Source of the DNA: a virus
DNA length: 24,335 nucleotides
Reading direction: 5' to 3' (one strand)
IMG/VR virus record: IMGVR_UViG_3300043539_000411
Coordinates: 1-24,335 of that record
Part shown: positions 1 to 8,520 of the stretch, piece by piece
Position numbering within the stretch: the first letter of the stretch is position 1
Layout of the letters: every line of letters starts with the position of its first letter
The notes under the pieces: model-generated
Seen by the model: only the letters and a program-made list of their open reading frames with translations
The model's database searches: none
Told to the model about the DNA's origin: nothing
Program-made: the position numbers and the translations under genes

Positions 1-1
1 T

Positions 2-1555
2 ATGTTCGGTGGCGACGCAAATGACCTAACAAGCAAATTAAAAATTAAAGAAGGACAAGGCCCTTACGAGTTGTATAATCCTAAACATCCTAAGTTCAAA
101 GCTAACTACGAAAAATACAAAGCTAAACACCCAGACTGTACAATAGCAGAATATGTTGCAGCAATGAAAAAGAAAGAAGCAACTATGAATGAAGCATCAT
201 ACGATGAGCCAGAAGCTCCTAATGCCGATGCAATCGCTAAACGTAAACGTCTACAGGCTATCAAAGATCGCCAAGAAGATGAGCGTGCAATGGGTAGTAA
301 AGATGACACTAACACACCAATCCGTAAAGTTGCCGGCAAAGCCTACGGTGGCGCTGCACAGAAAGATGACGTTAGCGATTTAGATGAAGGCATCAAATTT
401 GGCGATAAAATTGCTAATAATTCAGCCGAATTGAAAAAAGCTAAACTAGCTAAAGTAACTGAAGGCCGTGTAATGGAAGAAACAGACTACTTCTATGAAC
501 AAGTTGCTAAAGCATTATGTGAAAAGAATCCTAATTTAAACACAGCAGATAGCGAATTTGCTGATGCAGTACGTAAAGAAATGGTAGCGCAGGGTATACA
601 ACCTAATCGTGCTAGAAACATTCTTTTAATGGACGAAGATTTCTTAGGTGATGTAGCAACATCATATAGTCATTACTCTAAAGAAGTTGCAGAATGTGGC
701 GTTCCAATGAACAGTCACTTAGGTGGTGTATCAGAATTAGATGAAATTGCAGCATTAGCTGGATTGCCTGCTCCTGTTGCCGAAACTGATGTAGCACAAG
801 AAATTGGATTAGAAAGATCTAGCTTAGAAGAGTTAGACGAAAGTTCAATTAATGAAGCTGCAAGCCGTAAAGACTTCCGTATGGTAGCAGATTTAATTAA
901 AAATATTCCAGATGAGGCTAAACGTAAAGAGTTAGCACAACATCACGCTGATATATTTAAACAACAAAATCCACGCTTCAGCCATGATAAATTCTATGCC
1001 GCCGCAGGTGTTGTTAATGAAGCTGAATTACTACCTAATCCACCAGCTGAAATTAATGTTGATATGGATTCCTTACCAGAAGCAGAAATGGCAGAAGGCA
1101 ATGAATTCTCAGGTGCATTGGCAGCTGCTAAAGCAAGTGGTGCTAAAGAGTTCGAAGTTGCTGGTAAACGTTACACAGTTAAAGAAGATATTAATGTCAA
1201 CATTACTGCTAACGGTCAAGAAGATGCACTTAACTTATTCCGTAAACTAGCAGGCATGGAACAAGTTACAGCACAACCAGTAATACAAGCAGTTGAATTA
1301 CCACAAGATGCAGAGTCAGCTATTGCACAAGGTATGATTGATGCAGTTGACGAAGAACGTGATCCAGAATATGTAAACAGCCCACGTGAACAAACTGCTG
1401 GCATTGATGCAGCTATTCCGAGTGGCAATGACTTACATGCTACTAAACGTGCTTACAAAATTGCACAACCAGGTGACAATCCGATGGCAGTTGCTGAAGC
1501 TAAAGATACTAGCTGGAGCAAATATACTAGCTTGTTAAAAGGTCTAACAAAATGA
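2..1555 (+). CDS. Acidic 517-aa phage protein, probable virion/prohead-associated (possibly 5'-truncated)
   Basis: Function not recognised. The reading frame is open from the window edge, so the true start may lie upstream of the ATG at 2. The protein is rich in Asp/Glu/Ala/Lys with no membrane segment. Residues about 288-338 (DFRMVADLIK to AAAGV) look like a compact helical module with HHADIF and NPRF, which I recall from other marine T4-like phage proteins. Several sites fit the T4 gp21 prohead-protease rule [LI]xE before a small residue: LDE/G at 127-130 and INE/A at 283-286, with looser VTE/G at 152-155. Two copies of a short helix motif, LAGL (252-255) and LAGM (416-419), recur in neighbouring proteins. 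The end overlaps the next gene by ATGA, so the two are translationally coupled. A head-interior or core role is inferred from the block it shares with terminase. Confidence 0.7.
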   Translation: MFGGDANDLTSKLKIKEGQGPYELYNPKHPKFKANYEKYKAKHPDCTIAEYVAAMKKKEATMNEASYDEPEAPNADAIAKRKRLQAIKDRQEDERAMGSKDDTNTPIRKVAGKAYGGAAQKDDVSDLDEGIKFGDKIANNSAELKKAKLAKVTEGRVMEETDYFYEQVAKALCEKNPNLNTADSEFADAVRKEMVAQGIQPNRARNILLMDEDFLGDVATSYSHYSKEVAECGVPMNSHLGGVSELDEIAALAGLPAPVAETDVAQEIGLERSSLEELDESSINEAASRKDFRMVADLIKNIPDEAKRKELAQHHADIFKQQNPRFSHDKFYAAAGVVNEAELLPNPPAEINVDMDSLPEAEMAEGNEFSGALAAAKASGAKEFEVAGKRYTVKEDINVNITANGQEDALNLFRKLAGMEQVTAQPVIQAVELPQDAESAIAQGMIDAVDEERDPEYVNSPREQTAGIDAAIPSGNDLHATKRAYKIAQPGDNPMAVAEAKDTSWSKYTSLLKGLTK

Positions 1556-1857
1556 GTTTAGACTTATTAAAAAAATATGCGATGATTGTTGAAAACGGTA
1601 GTTCATTAGAACAGCCAGTCCAAGAAGCACTTTGGGATGATGAAGGCACTAGCCACGCGGCTGATCTAATAGATCAACTCGAGGAAGCATTATCGGAAGC
1701 GGTTAGAATTGCGAATCAACTTGAATCTACTAAAGAAGTAGGTAATGTTGTTGGTGCATACACTCGCCCGTGGCTTGAAGCATTTTTGCGTAGTAATAGT
1801 CAAACAGGTTCTGTAACTGATCTACGTGGTAGACTAGAAGAAGACGACGAATATTAA
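1552..1857 (+). CDS. Small acidic hypothetical protein (101 aa)
   Basis: Unrecognised. It starts at the ATGA overlap with the preceding gene and stops one base before the next ATG, so it belongs to the same translational unit. The chain is mostly predicted helix and acidic, with a central stretch (about residues 38-60, DLIDQLEEALSEAVRIANQL) having heptad-like spacing of Leu/Ile that suggests a coiled coil. There is no signal peptide, membrane segment or catalytic motif. Position between putative head proteins and terminase suggests a virion assembly role, but this is inference only. Confidence 0.7.
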   Translation: MSLDLLKKYAMIVENGSSLEQPVQEALWDDEGTSHAADLIDQLEEALSEAVRIANQLESTKEVGNVVGAYTRPWLEAFLRSNSQTGSVTDLRGRLEEDDEY

Positions 1858-1858
1858 A

Positions 1859-2197
1859 ATGAAAACATTGCGCGAATATATTGAGCAACTTACTGAATCC
1901 ACAATGGATCCAGAAACACAAAACATGCTGAAGGTAGCAAAAGCAAAATATCCTGATGCAACTGATGATTTTAGTGCATTGGCTACATTGGTGCGTAAAG
2001 CAAACAACCATAGCATGGCTGACATTAAAACACTTAGCGCAGAAAATGATGCAGAAGAAGCAGACATTGATCAATTAGAAATTGAAAATGATGGTGAAGA
2101 ATTGGCAATTGATACAAATAGTCATAAACTCGATGCACTTACTGATGAACTTGAACAGTTACGTAAACAAATAGCTACACTAACAGGCAAATACTAA
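1859..2197 (+). CDS. CTS-tagged small acidic protein (112 aa), candidate internal head protein
   Basis: No catalytic domain is seen. The N-terminus MKTLREYIEQLTE/S closely resembles the T4 capsid-targeting sequence of internal proteins (MKTYQEFIAE in IPIII, known family fact): Met-Lys-Thr, aromatic/Ile spacing, and an LTE/S site fitting the gp21 protease consensus. The rest is acidic and helical with a C-terminal heptad stretch (LDALTDELEQLRKQIATL) suggesting a coiled coil. The stop overlaps the next ATG (TAATG). Predicted role: co-packaged internal or core protein trimmed after residue 13. The motif is visible; the role is inferred. Confidence 0.72.
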   Translation: MKTLREYIEQLTESTMDPETQNMLKVAKAKYPDATDDFSALATLVRKANNHSMADIKTLSAENDAEEADIDQLEIENDGEELAIDTNSHKLDALTDELEQLRKQIATLTGKY

Positions 2198-2550
2198 TGA
2201 AAATTAATGAAATAGTTACTGAAGGTGATGTTAGAACGGGTTCTAAAAATGCCCTTCCTAATCTTCAGTCTTTCCCTCATTTAGATAACAACGCTAACCC
2301 ATACCTAGCATATCGCTTTGGTATTGAGCTAGCAGGCGCTCCTGACGTAGACGCTGATCAACAGGCAGGCACCGGCAGTGAATTTGTAACAGTAGGTTAT
2401 AGTGATGCCGATGATGAAATTATTGCTCACACAGCTAAGAAGTTTGGACTTAAACGTAAAACACACGGCGGCAAGAATAGTGTTGAATCCAACAAAGTAA
2501 ACAAAGTCAGTCCTGTAGCCAAACCTAAGAAAAACAAATACGGTGTTTAA
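2197..2550 (+). CDS. CTS-like small protein (117 aa) of the terminase block
   Basis: Starts within the TAATG of the preceding stop. The N-terminus MKINEIVTE/G matches the same short pattern as neighbouring genes (basic residue, hydrophobics, Glu at position 9, then Gly), i.e. a candidate capsid-targeting/prohead-protease peptide, although the residue at P3 is Val rather than the classical Ile/Leu. A central segment containing NANPYLAYRFGIELAGAP and then YSDADDEIIAHTAKKFG looks well conserved in character and is familiar to me from marine T4-like phages as an unnamed family. The C-terminal about 30 residues are Lys/Asn rich and probably disordered. Function unknown. Confidence 0.72.
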   Translation: MKINEIVTEGDVRTGSKNALPNLQSFPHLDNNANPYLAYRFGIELAGAPDVDADQQAGTGSEFVTVGYSDADDEIIAHTAKKFGLKRKTHGGKNSVESNKVNKVSPVAKPKKNKYGV

Positions 2551-2836
2551 ACAATATTCAATTCGTACACAAGACTATTCTCAGGATACTATTCCTGATG
2601 CAGTGCTCGACTCTGCCGATCCTATACATGAAATAAAAGCACTTGCTGGCTTAGGCGGCCTAGCCAAATTACAAGAATATACTGCTAGCCAAACTAGTGA
2701 CGAAGGTAGTAACTGTAGTGTTACTGCTATGGAAAAAGTAAACTATCAACAAGACAATAATGTAAAGCCTGGGACACCCGAGTGGTTTCGATTATGGTTT
2801 TCTAAGCCTTATTTGACAGGCGAATCTCCTTTCTAA
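2543..2836 (+). CDS. Conserved-looking protein upstream of terminase (97 aa, GTG start)
   Basis: Begins with GTG overlapping the preceding stop by 8 nt; no ATG is available near the N-terminus, so GTG is the likely start. Residues about 29-40 carry the recurrent helix motif IHEIKALAGLGG shared with the 517-aa and 717-aa neighbours. The C-terminus GTPEWFRLWFSKPYLTGE is aromatic-rich and resembles the tail of a family I have seen next to gp17 in marine T4-like phages. In T4 the gene before 17 encodes the small terminase gp16, but I see no gp16-like coiled-coil core here, so that identity is not claimed. It lies 13 nt before terL. Confidence 0.7.
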   Translation: MFKQYSIRTQDYSQDTIPDAVLDSADPIHEIKALAGLGGLAKLQEYTASQTSDEGSNCSVTAMEKVNYQQDNNVKPGTPEWFRLWFSKPYLTGESPF

Positions 2837-2844
2837 CATAAGTA
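2837..2844 (+). promoter_or_regulatory. T4-late-like box CATAAGTA, 5 nt before terL ATG
   Basis: CATAAGTA differs from the T4 late consensus TATAAATA at two positions. With T4 geometry (box at about -13 to -6) the predicted +1 coincides with the A of the terL ATG at 2850, and no Shine-Dalgarno is present. It is the weakest of the set. Confidence 0.35.
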
Positions 2845-2849
2845 TTTGT

Positions 2850-4412
2850 ATGGCTAAATCACTTGAAGGCGTACTAGTAAAACGTGCGCACCAATCAGAG
2901 ACCTTTACAGAAGAGCAAATTATAGAATTTGCTCGATGCGCTGACCCAATCACTGGGCCGCAGTATTTCATGAGTCATTACTTCTATATACAACATCCTA
3001 CTCAAGGCCGTATGTTATATCAGCCGTTTGATTATCAGACACGACTTATTGATACATATCACAATTATCGATTCAGTATATCGTTAATGCCTCGACAAAC
3101 AGGTAAATCGACAAGTGCCGCTGGTTATTTGTTATGGTACGCTATGTTTGTACCTGATAGTACTATCCTAATTGCCGCACATAAATTTACAGGCTCGCAG
3201 GAAATTATGTCACGTATACGTTATGCATACGAACTGTGTCCGGACTTTATACGTGCAGGTGCAACTAGCTACAACAAAGGTAGTATAGACTTTGAAAACG
3301 GTAGTCGGATCATGTCAAGTACAACTACCGAAAATACAGGTCGTGGTCTTTCTATATCATTATTATACTGTGATGAGTTTGCGTTCGTTCGTAGTACTAT
3401 TGGCCGTGAATTCTGGACTTCTATTAGTCCTACCCTAGCAACAGGTGGTAAATGTATTATCACATCGACTCCTAATTCAGACGAAGACCAATTTGCTACC
3501 TTATGGAAGGGAGCCAACAAATGCATTGATGAATTTGGCAATGCCACTGAATTGGGAGTTAATGGGTTTAAGTCATTCCGCAGTTATTGGCGTGAACACC
3601 CGGATAGAGATGACAAGTGGGCAAGCGAACAACGTGCGCAATTGGGTGATGAACGCTTCCGTAGAGAGATGGATTGCGAATTTTTGATTTGGGATGAAAC
3701 ATTAATTAACCCAGGGCATTTAATTGAGATGGACGGCATTGACCCAATTGAACGACAAGGTCAGATACGTTGGTATAAAAAGCCCAACCCAGCAAATACA
3801 TATCTTGTTGCATTAGACCCAAGTTTAGGTACTGGTGGCGACCCTGCCGCAATACAAATAGTCGAATTGCCTAGCTTTATACAAGTGGGCGAATGGCAAC
3901 ATAATCGCACACCAATACAACAACAGATTGGTATATTACGTGAAATTACCCGCTATCTAGCAGAAACAGTGCCAGTAACCAACATTTACTATAGTATGGA
4001 AAACAACACAATAGGTGAAGCGGCACTAATAACAGTAGCCGAAATGGGCGAGGAAAATATCAAAGGAACATTCTTAAATGAACCTAAGGCTATGGGCTCT
4101 GGCAGACGCTATCGTAAAGGATTTAATACTACAAACAAAAGCAAAATATCAGCTTGTTCTAAATTAAAAAATCTAATAGAAACTAAGCGTATGACCATTG
4201 CTAGTAAAAACTTAATATCAGAATTAAAAACATTTGTTGCCAATGGCTCTAGCTTTGCTGCTAAACCCGGCGAAACAGATGACTTGGTAATGAGCTTAGT
4301 TTTAATAGTACGTATGGCAATGTTATTACAAACATACGATGCAACACTTGATAACGCAATGCGTGATACATTGGATGACTTTATAGAACCTATGCCATTC
4401 ATAATGTTCTAA
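2850..4412 (+). CDS. terL: Terminase large subunit, T4 gp17-type packaging ATPase/nuclease
   Basis: Motor and headful nuclease of DNA packaging, acting at the portal of the prohead. 520 aa (T4 gp17 is 610). The N-terminal ATPase has an adenine-motif Gln in QPFDYQ (58-63), Walker A PRQTGKST (81-88, K86), Walker B LLYCDE (171-176, D175/E176) and coupling motif TSTPNS (205-210). The C-terminal RNase H-fold nuclease shows the expected acidic triad: ALDPS (D323), SMENN (E384) and ETDDLV (D477/D478), with spacing similar to T4 D401/E458/D542. All catalytic residues are present. There is no Shine-Dalgarno before the ATG; a late-like box sits 5 nt upstream. It lies between putative head proteins rather than next to recognisable tail genes. 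Confidence 0.97.
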   Translation: MAKSLEGVLVKRAHQSETFTEEQIIEFARCADPITGPQYFMSHYFYIQHPTQGRMLYQPFDYQTRLIDTYHNYRFSISLMPRQTGKSTSAAGYLLWYAMFVPDSTILIAAHKFTGSQEIMSRIRYAYELCPDFIRAGATSYNKGSIDFENGSRIMSSTTTENTGRGLSISLLYCDEFAFVRSTIGREFWTSISPTLATGGKCIITSTPNSDEDQFATLWKGANKCIDEFGNATELGVNGFKSFRSYWREHPDRDDKWASEQRAQLGDERFRREMDCEFLIWDETLINPGHLIEMDGIDPIERQGQIRWYKKPNPANTYLVALDPSLGTGGDPAAIQIVELPSFIQVGEWQHNRTPIQQQIGILREITRYLAETVPVTNIYYSMENNTIGEAALITVAEMGEENIKGTFLNEPKAMGSGRRYRKGFNTTNKSKISACSKLKNLIETKRMTIASKNLISELKTFVANGSSFAAKPGETDDLVMSLVLIVRMAMLLQTYDATLDNAMRDTLDDFIEPMPFIMF

Positions 4413-4415
4413 TTG

Positions 4416-4423
4416 AATAAATA
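4416..4423 (+). promoter_or_regulatory. T4-late-type promoter box AATAAATA, 4 nt before ATG 4428
   Basis: AATAAATA matches the NATAAATA form used by T4-like phages for late promoters. It begins 3 nt after the terL stop. By T4 geometry the start site would fall at about 4429, within the start codon, predicting a leaderless message. Confidence 0.55.
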
Positions 4424-4427
4424 CAAT

Positions 4428-6581
4428 ATGAGAGAAATTAATAAAATATCCGAAGCACTATTTGAAAAAATCCGCGACAGGTTTGAAGATGTTAGTTTAG
4501 GCGATGAAAATGCCAAAGCTACACAAAATCCAGAAGACGCACGTTTTTTCAACTTTGACTATACAGTTGACGGTGTTAGTCACGGCAACATAACCATTAG
4601 TGTTATTGATGAAACTTCGCTTAAAATATACTTTAGTAAAAATATCAGCAGTGAATTAGACGAAGAAGAAAAAGCAAAATGGTATGGCTTTTTAAGAGAG
4701 TTGCGTGAGTTTGCTAAACGTAATCTATTGAGCTTTGAGCCACGCGATATTACACGTAGTACACTAAAACATCGCGACCTACAGCAAGTAAGTAAATCAG
4801 ACAGCACATACAGTAAAGACGAAGTAATCGGCGAAAGCAGAATGCACGGCACAAGTCGTAGCAGTTACGAGCAAGATGGTAACGTAAAGATTATTGTACG
4901 TCACAGCGATAGAGTAGATCCAGAGCAACGTGGCGCACGTAGTCGTAAAATTAAAGCATTGTTTGTTGAAACAACAGATGGTGAGCGTTTTAAATTACCA
5001 TATAACAATTTAAGATATGCACGTGCTATGGCACGTCACGTATCAGAAGGCGGCGATGTCAATGATGATTTTGGTCAACACATTACTAAAGTAGCAGAAG
5101 AATGTAGTAAACTACGTCCGTTTAAATCACAAATGGTACGTAGAACATTTGAAGACGCCGAAACGCAAGCTATGGTTGAAGCGGCATTTGAATATCATGG
5201 TTTATTGAATGACACTCTAAAAAGAATGAGCGGACGTAAGGGTTACGCTGCTTGCAAAGAAAGTTTCCAGATGGATGAACAAACTCTAATGGATGACTTC
5301 GACGTTGATAGTATGCGTGAGCGTTTCGTTAGAAAAACTTACAATGACGCAACTGATACAGCACTACCAATTGTACAAAAGGCATATAATATGAAAAAAT
5401 CTAATAAATTCGCACAACAATTTGAATCATGGGCTACTAATGTAGCTGAAGGTACATGGGCTACACCAGAAGGTGAAGAACAAGTTTCTGAACTAATTGA
5501 TTTACTAATGGAACCACTTATTGTTGGTGTAGATGCTACTAACGCTACTAGTGCATTATACAACTTAATCGGCGACGATGTATTGTTTGATCGTCTAGGT
5601 GACCTAGCAGAAGAAAACCCAGAAGCAGATGCACGTGATGTAGTTATGGATTGGGTACAAGAAAATATGCCAGAAATCTACGGTAAAGTTATGAACGAAA
5701 TCGGCGACGTAGAGCCAGCTGATCAATACGAATCAGCTGTAGCTGAAGGCGATGATGAAATGGAATTTGACCGTGACCTTGACGAACCTGATCAAGAATA
5801 CGGTAGTGATATGGAGTTTGATCAAGATCGTGACAACCCAGATCAGTTTAATCGTGGAATGAGCGAAGGCGAGTATGATCAAGACCAAGTTGAATCAATA
5901 CAAACAGCAATTATTCGTAGAATTACAAGCAACATTGGGCAACACCAAGAACTATTAATGAAAGCAGGACCAGATGGTGTTATGAATGCTGCACGTGATG
6001 TAGCAAGTTTCCACGCACCAATGGAAGAATTAGGCTCGAGTGACATCAGTATCATGGTCCGTGAAGTATATAACGAAGTGGGCGTAGAATATCCAGAAAT
6101 GAACGAAGCTAAAGACAAAGTAACATATGATCCTAAAACAGGTAAATTAACTGGCTGGGAACACGAAAGTGATTGGAAATCTACACAAGGTAAAGATCCA
6201 CGTGGTAAGGTAACACACTTAAGTGACGTTGCCCGCCGTAAGTCTGAAGAGTTGGCTAAAACTGATCTTGATGAAGGCAAAATGAAAGAAGTTGACATGG
6301 ATCTTACAGAACTATCAGATGAAGAATTTCAGGCAAAGTATAATAAATCTAAAGAAGAAATGAAAGCAGCATTGGCAGAAGGATATGAAGATCACGTTAA
6401 CAAAGATGAAAAACTAAAACGTATGGGCGCAAAACCATTAAGCTTCAAAGACAAACTTAAAACTATCCCTCATGGTATCAAGGCAATAGCTAAAGATGAA
6501 CCAGAAGACGATGTGTCATTATACAATAAACAATTCGATGAAGATATCGCACAAATGCGTAAAATAGCTGGACTTATGTAA
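4428..6581 (+). CDS. Large acidic CTS-tagged virion protein (717 aa), probable head/core component
   Basis: I chose ATG 4428 over the in-frame TTG at 4413 because the resulting N-terminus MREINKISE/A fits the capsid-targeting pattern of neighbours. Residues about 75-260 contain segments such as FLRELREFAKRNLLSFEPRD and ARAMARHVSEGG that I recognise as typical of an unnamed conserved structural family in marine T4-like phages. Further prohead-protease-like sites occur: IGE/S (134-137), LDE/G (614-617), LAE/G (649-652). Residues about 444-475 hold an acidic tandem repeat (MEFDRDLDEPDQ, MEFDQDRDNPDQ). The C-terminus ends in the shared IAGLM helix motif. A terminator follows. Likely role: internal or core head protein processed during maturation; exact function unknown. 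Confidence 0.8.
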   Translation: MREINKISEALFEKIRDRFEDVSLGDENAKATQNPEDARFFNFDYTVDGVSHGNITISVIDETSLKIYFSKNISSELDEEEKAKWYGFLRELREFAKRNLLSFEPRDITRSTLKHRDLQQVSKSDSTYSKDEVIGESRMHGTSRSSYEQDGNVKIIVRHSDRVDPEQRGARSRKIKALFVETTDGERFKLPYNNLRYARAMARHVSEGGDVNDDFGQHITKVAEECSKLRPFKSQMVRRTFEDAETQAMVEAAFEYHGLLNDTLKRMSGRKGYAACKESFQMDEQTLMDDFDVDSMRERFVRKTYNDATDTALPIVQKAYNMKKSNKFAQQFESWATNVAEGTWATPEGEEQVSELIDLLMEPLIVGVDATNATSALYNLIGDDVLFDRLGDLAEENPEADARDVVMDWVQENMPEIYGKVMNEIGDVEPADQYESAVAEGDDEMEFDRDLDEPDQEYGSDMEFDQDRDNPDQFNRGMSEGEYDQDQVESIQTAIIRRITSNIGQHQELLMKAGPDGVMNAARDVASFHAPMEELGSSDISIMVREVYNEVGVEYPEMNEAKDKVTYDPKTGKLTGWEHESDWKSTQGKDPRGKVTHLSDVARRKSEELAKTDLDEGKMKEVDMDLTELSDEEFQAKYNKSKEEMKAALAEGYEDHVNKDEKLKRMGAKPLSFKDKLKTIPHGIKAIAKDEPEDDVSLYNKQFDEDIAQMRKIAGLM
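5759..5856 (+). repeat. In-frame acidic tandem repeat within the 717-aa protein
   Basis: Two copies of a 12-residue unit, MEFDRDLDEPDQ and MEFDQDRDNPDQ, lie 17 residues apart (protein residues about 445-473), followed by a weaker EYDQDQ remnant. The DNA copies differ at several positions, so this is an old repeat kept at protein level rather than a recent duplication. Confidence 0.7.
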
Positions 6582-6607
6582 AATAACAATAATAAATCAA
6601 TTAAACA

Positions 6608-6636
6608 AAAGGGCATTTTTTAATGCCCTTTCTTTT
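6608..6636 (+). terminator. Rho-independent terminator
   Basis: Perfect 10-bp stem AAAGGGCATT/AATGCCCTTT around a TTTT loop, followed by CTTTT. It closes the packaging/virion block 27 nt after the 717-aa gene. Confidence 0.9.
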
Positions 6637-6640
6637 GAGC

Positions 6641-6648
6641 AATAAATA
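6641..6648 (+). promoter_or_regulatory. T4-late-type promoter box AATAAATA, 5 nt before ATG 6654
   Basis: The box lies directly after the terminator. By T4 late geometry the +1 coincides with the A of the 6654 start codon. No Shine-Dalgarno is present, so the message would be leaderless. Confidence 0.6.
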
Positions 6649-6653
6649 TCGAT

Positions 6654-7679
6654 ATGAATCTAATAACAAAGTTTTTCTGGCAGAAGTATTTGAGCAGATC
6701 CTGGGCAGACCGAGGTGTACCAATAATTGAAATTGATGATGTAATTGCTCTTAATTTCAATAGTATGTTTGATCGTAATTATGCGTTTATGGGCACTGAT
6801 CAACTAATATATCAAGTTGATAAAATTGGCATCGGCAAACGTTTTCTTTTTGTGTTTGAGGATGGATGCAACCCAATACTGTCGGGCGGCATAGAAATAG
6901 TTAAACTCATTATTAAAAAATATAATCTTACTCCTGACACTTGTCTTATTTTTTGTAGAGACGATTTAGATATACCGCTGGCAACAATTATTAAGCACGA
7001 TAGTATACAAATGTGGATAAATGTATTATATCCAACTATCAAAGATATCACTATCTCTACTGGCAGATTTACTAAGAAATTTGCCGCATGGTTTCATCGT
7101 GGCACATTTTACCGCCTGCAGATAGCACGTCAACTTTATACACAATATAAAGAAGATTCTTACATATCATATCAGGAATATGGCATGCTGATCGACCTGC
7201 CGTTTCTTAAATATTTTGAAGATGATCGAGCTTGGGCTGATGCTAATACTCCAATTATATACGATCAATTATTTCCTAAGCGAGTTTATGATCACGATAT
7301 GATTGTTGGCGCTGGCCGTAAACCGTATCATGATTATTTTATGGAAATTGTTGTAGAAACAGACTGTGTGAGTAATACATGGATCACAGAAAAAGCAATT
7401 AAGAATTTATATATAGGTCGACCATTCATTATGATGTCGGGCGCACACAGCCTAACACGGTTACAACAAGCAGGATTTAAAACATTTAGCCCATGGTTTG
7501 ATGAAAGTTATGACCAAATTGAAAATAATTATCAGCGATTTGAAGCTATTAAACAAGAAATAGATCGTATAGCTACATTTTCCTTAGACGAGCTTAACAG
7601 TATATTCCAAGAAATGTTGCCAACAATAGAGTATAATAGACATCATTATTTAAAATTAGTATCATCCCACAATAAATGA
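6654..7679 (+). CDS. TEK-motif glycosyltransferase-like protein (341 aa), paralogue 1
   Basis: Likely a sugar transferase. The C-terminal third has TWITEKAIKNLYIGRPFIM (TEK at 245-247) followed by the LxxLQQAGFKTFSPWFDESYD block. The TEK motif with a downstream small/hydrophobic strand is the hallmark of the fucosyltransferase (GT10) nucleotide-sugar site, and a related unnamed family is common in T4-like marine phages. The N-terminal half (FLFVFEDGCNP; GRFTKKFAAWFHRGTFYRL) would be the acceptor-side domain. The same C-terminal block recurs in the genes at 11111 and 19874. The gene has its own late-type box and overlaps the following SGNH-like gene by ATGA. The transferred sugar and target are unknown. 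It is visibly more AT-rich than terL or gp32, suggesting cargo. Confidence 0.65.
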   Translation: MNLITKFFWQKYLSRSWADRGVPIIEIDDVIALNFNSMFDRNYAFMGTDQLIYQVDKIGIGKRFLFVFEDGCNPILSGGIEIVKLIIKKYNLTPDTCLIFCRDDLDIPLATIIKHDSIQMWINVLYPTIKDITISTGRFTKKFAAWFHRGTFYRLQIARQLYTQYKEDSYISYQEYGMLIDLPFLKYFEDDRAWADANTPIIYDQLFPKRVYDHDMIVGAGRKPYHDYFMEIVVETDCVSNTWITEKAIKNLYIGRPFIMMSGAHSLTRLQQAGFKTFSPWFDESYDQIENNYQRFEAIKQEIDRIATFSLDELNSIFQEMLPTIEYNRHHYLKLVSSHNK

Positions 7680-8470
7680 GCACAATAGTACTAGCAGGTG
7701 ACAGTTGGGGTATCGGTGTATTCGGTGGCACTGGCAGTGACTACGGTCCTTTAGGTATCGGCCCAGCATCTATACTACAAGAACACGGGCACACTGTGAT
7801 TAATATAAGCAAAGCCGGTGGCTCGAATTGGTTACAACTTGATCGTATGGAAGGTAATTGGAACAATACAGGCAGGTCTTTATATGGGCATTCTCACAGT
7901 GACGAATATAAAGAAATTGCCTGGGATACTGTAGATTATATTGTATTCCTGCAAACAGATATATTTAGAGAACACTATCTATATGTCAAGAAACCGCCCG
8001 ATGCTGAATTCACACAGTGGAAAGAATTAGAGCATACGTTTGTTGATTCTTTATTGAACTACGATAGTTTAGATGATATGATTGCTGATTATTTTTCTAA
8101 ATTCTATACTAAATTAAACGAAATTGCATTACATCGTAATGTGCAGGTATTAATGTTAGGGTGTTGGGGTCAATTACACCCAAGTGTCAACCAATACAGT
8201 AATTTAACATCAGTAGTACCTAGTGCCACTAAGTTATTAATACCTAATCTATTAGAAGATGTATATCTAAGCGACCCTGAGTGGTATAGTCAATTAGCAG
8301 ATACACCAAAATTTATGCAGAAATTTGGATCTGAGTTCAAACCAATGTCTATTGTAGCCGCTGAGAAATTGGATTTAATATACAAACATTGGAAAGAAGT
8401 GCATCCGGACATTACAGGATACAGCAAACTAGTAGATGAATTACTTCCTTATTTTGGTAAAACTATTTAA
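7676..8470 (+). CDS. SGNH/GDSL-hydrolase-like protein (264 aa)
   Basis: Probable esterase/acyl hydrolase fold. Block I is VLAGDSWG (residues about 5-12, nucleophile Ser10 in GDS), block II is ISKAGGSN (about 45-52, oxyanion Gly), and near the C-terminus HPDITGY supplies the block V His. The usual block V Asp three residues before the His is Lys here, and the block III Asn is not obvious, so activity may depend on a Ser-His dyad or be lost. It is translationally coupled (ATGA) to the TEK glycosyltransferase-like gene, fitting a role in editing or deacylating the same glycan. No signal peptide is seen, so it should act in the cytoplasm or as a virion part. Identification is by motif only. Confidence 0.65.
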   Translation: MSTIVLAGDSWGIGVFGGTGSDYGPLGIGPASILQEHGHTVINISKAGGSNWLQLDRMEGNWNNTGRSLYGHSHSDEYKEIAWDTVDYIVFLQTDIFREHYLYVKKPPDAEFTQWKELEHTFVDSLLNYDSLDDMIADYFSKFYTKLNEIALHRNVQVLMLGCWGQLHPSVNQYSNLTSVVPSATKLLIPNLLEDVYLSDPEWYSQLADTPKFMQKFGSEFKPMSIVAAEKLDLIYKHWKEVHPDITGYSKLVDELLPYFGKTI

Positions 8471-8479
8471 ACTTTTTAC

Positions 8480-8508
8480 TTGACCGTGCAATCAATATAA
8501 CGTATTAT
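8480..8508 (+). promoter_or_regulatory. sigma70-type promoter of gp32
   Basis: TTGACC, 17-nt spacer, TATTAT. It lies in the 122-nt gap before gp32 and gives about an 80-nt leader. Confidence 0.7.
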
Positions 8509-8520
8509 TAATGCATAGGT

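Noticed and set aside
5879-6298. 139-aa open frame on the minus strand
   Set aside because: Shadow of the 717-aa gene; no RBS, promoter or recognisable motif. The same applies to the other minus-strand frames, e.g. 8688-9059 and 13172-13567.
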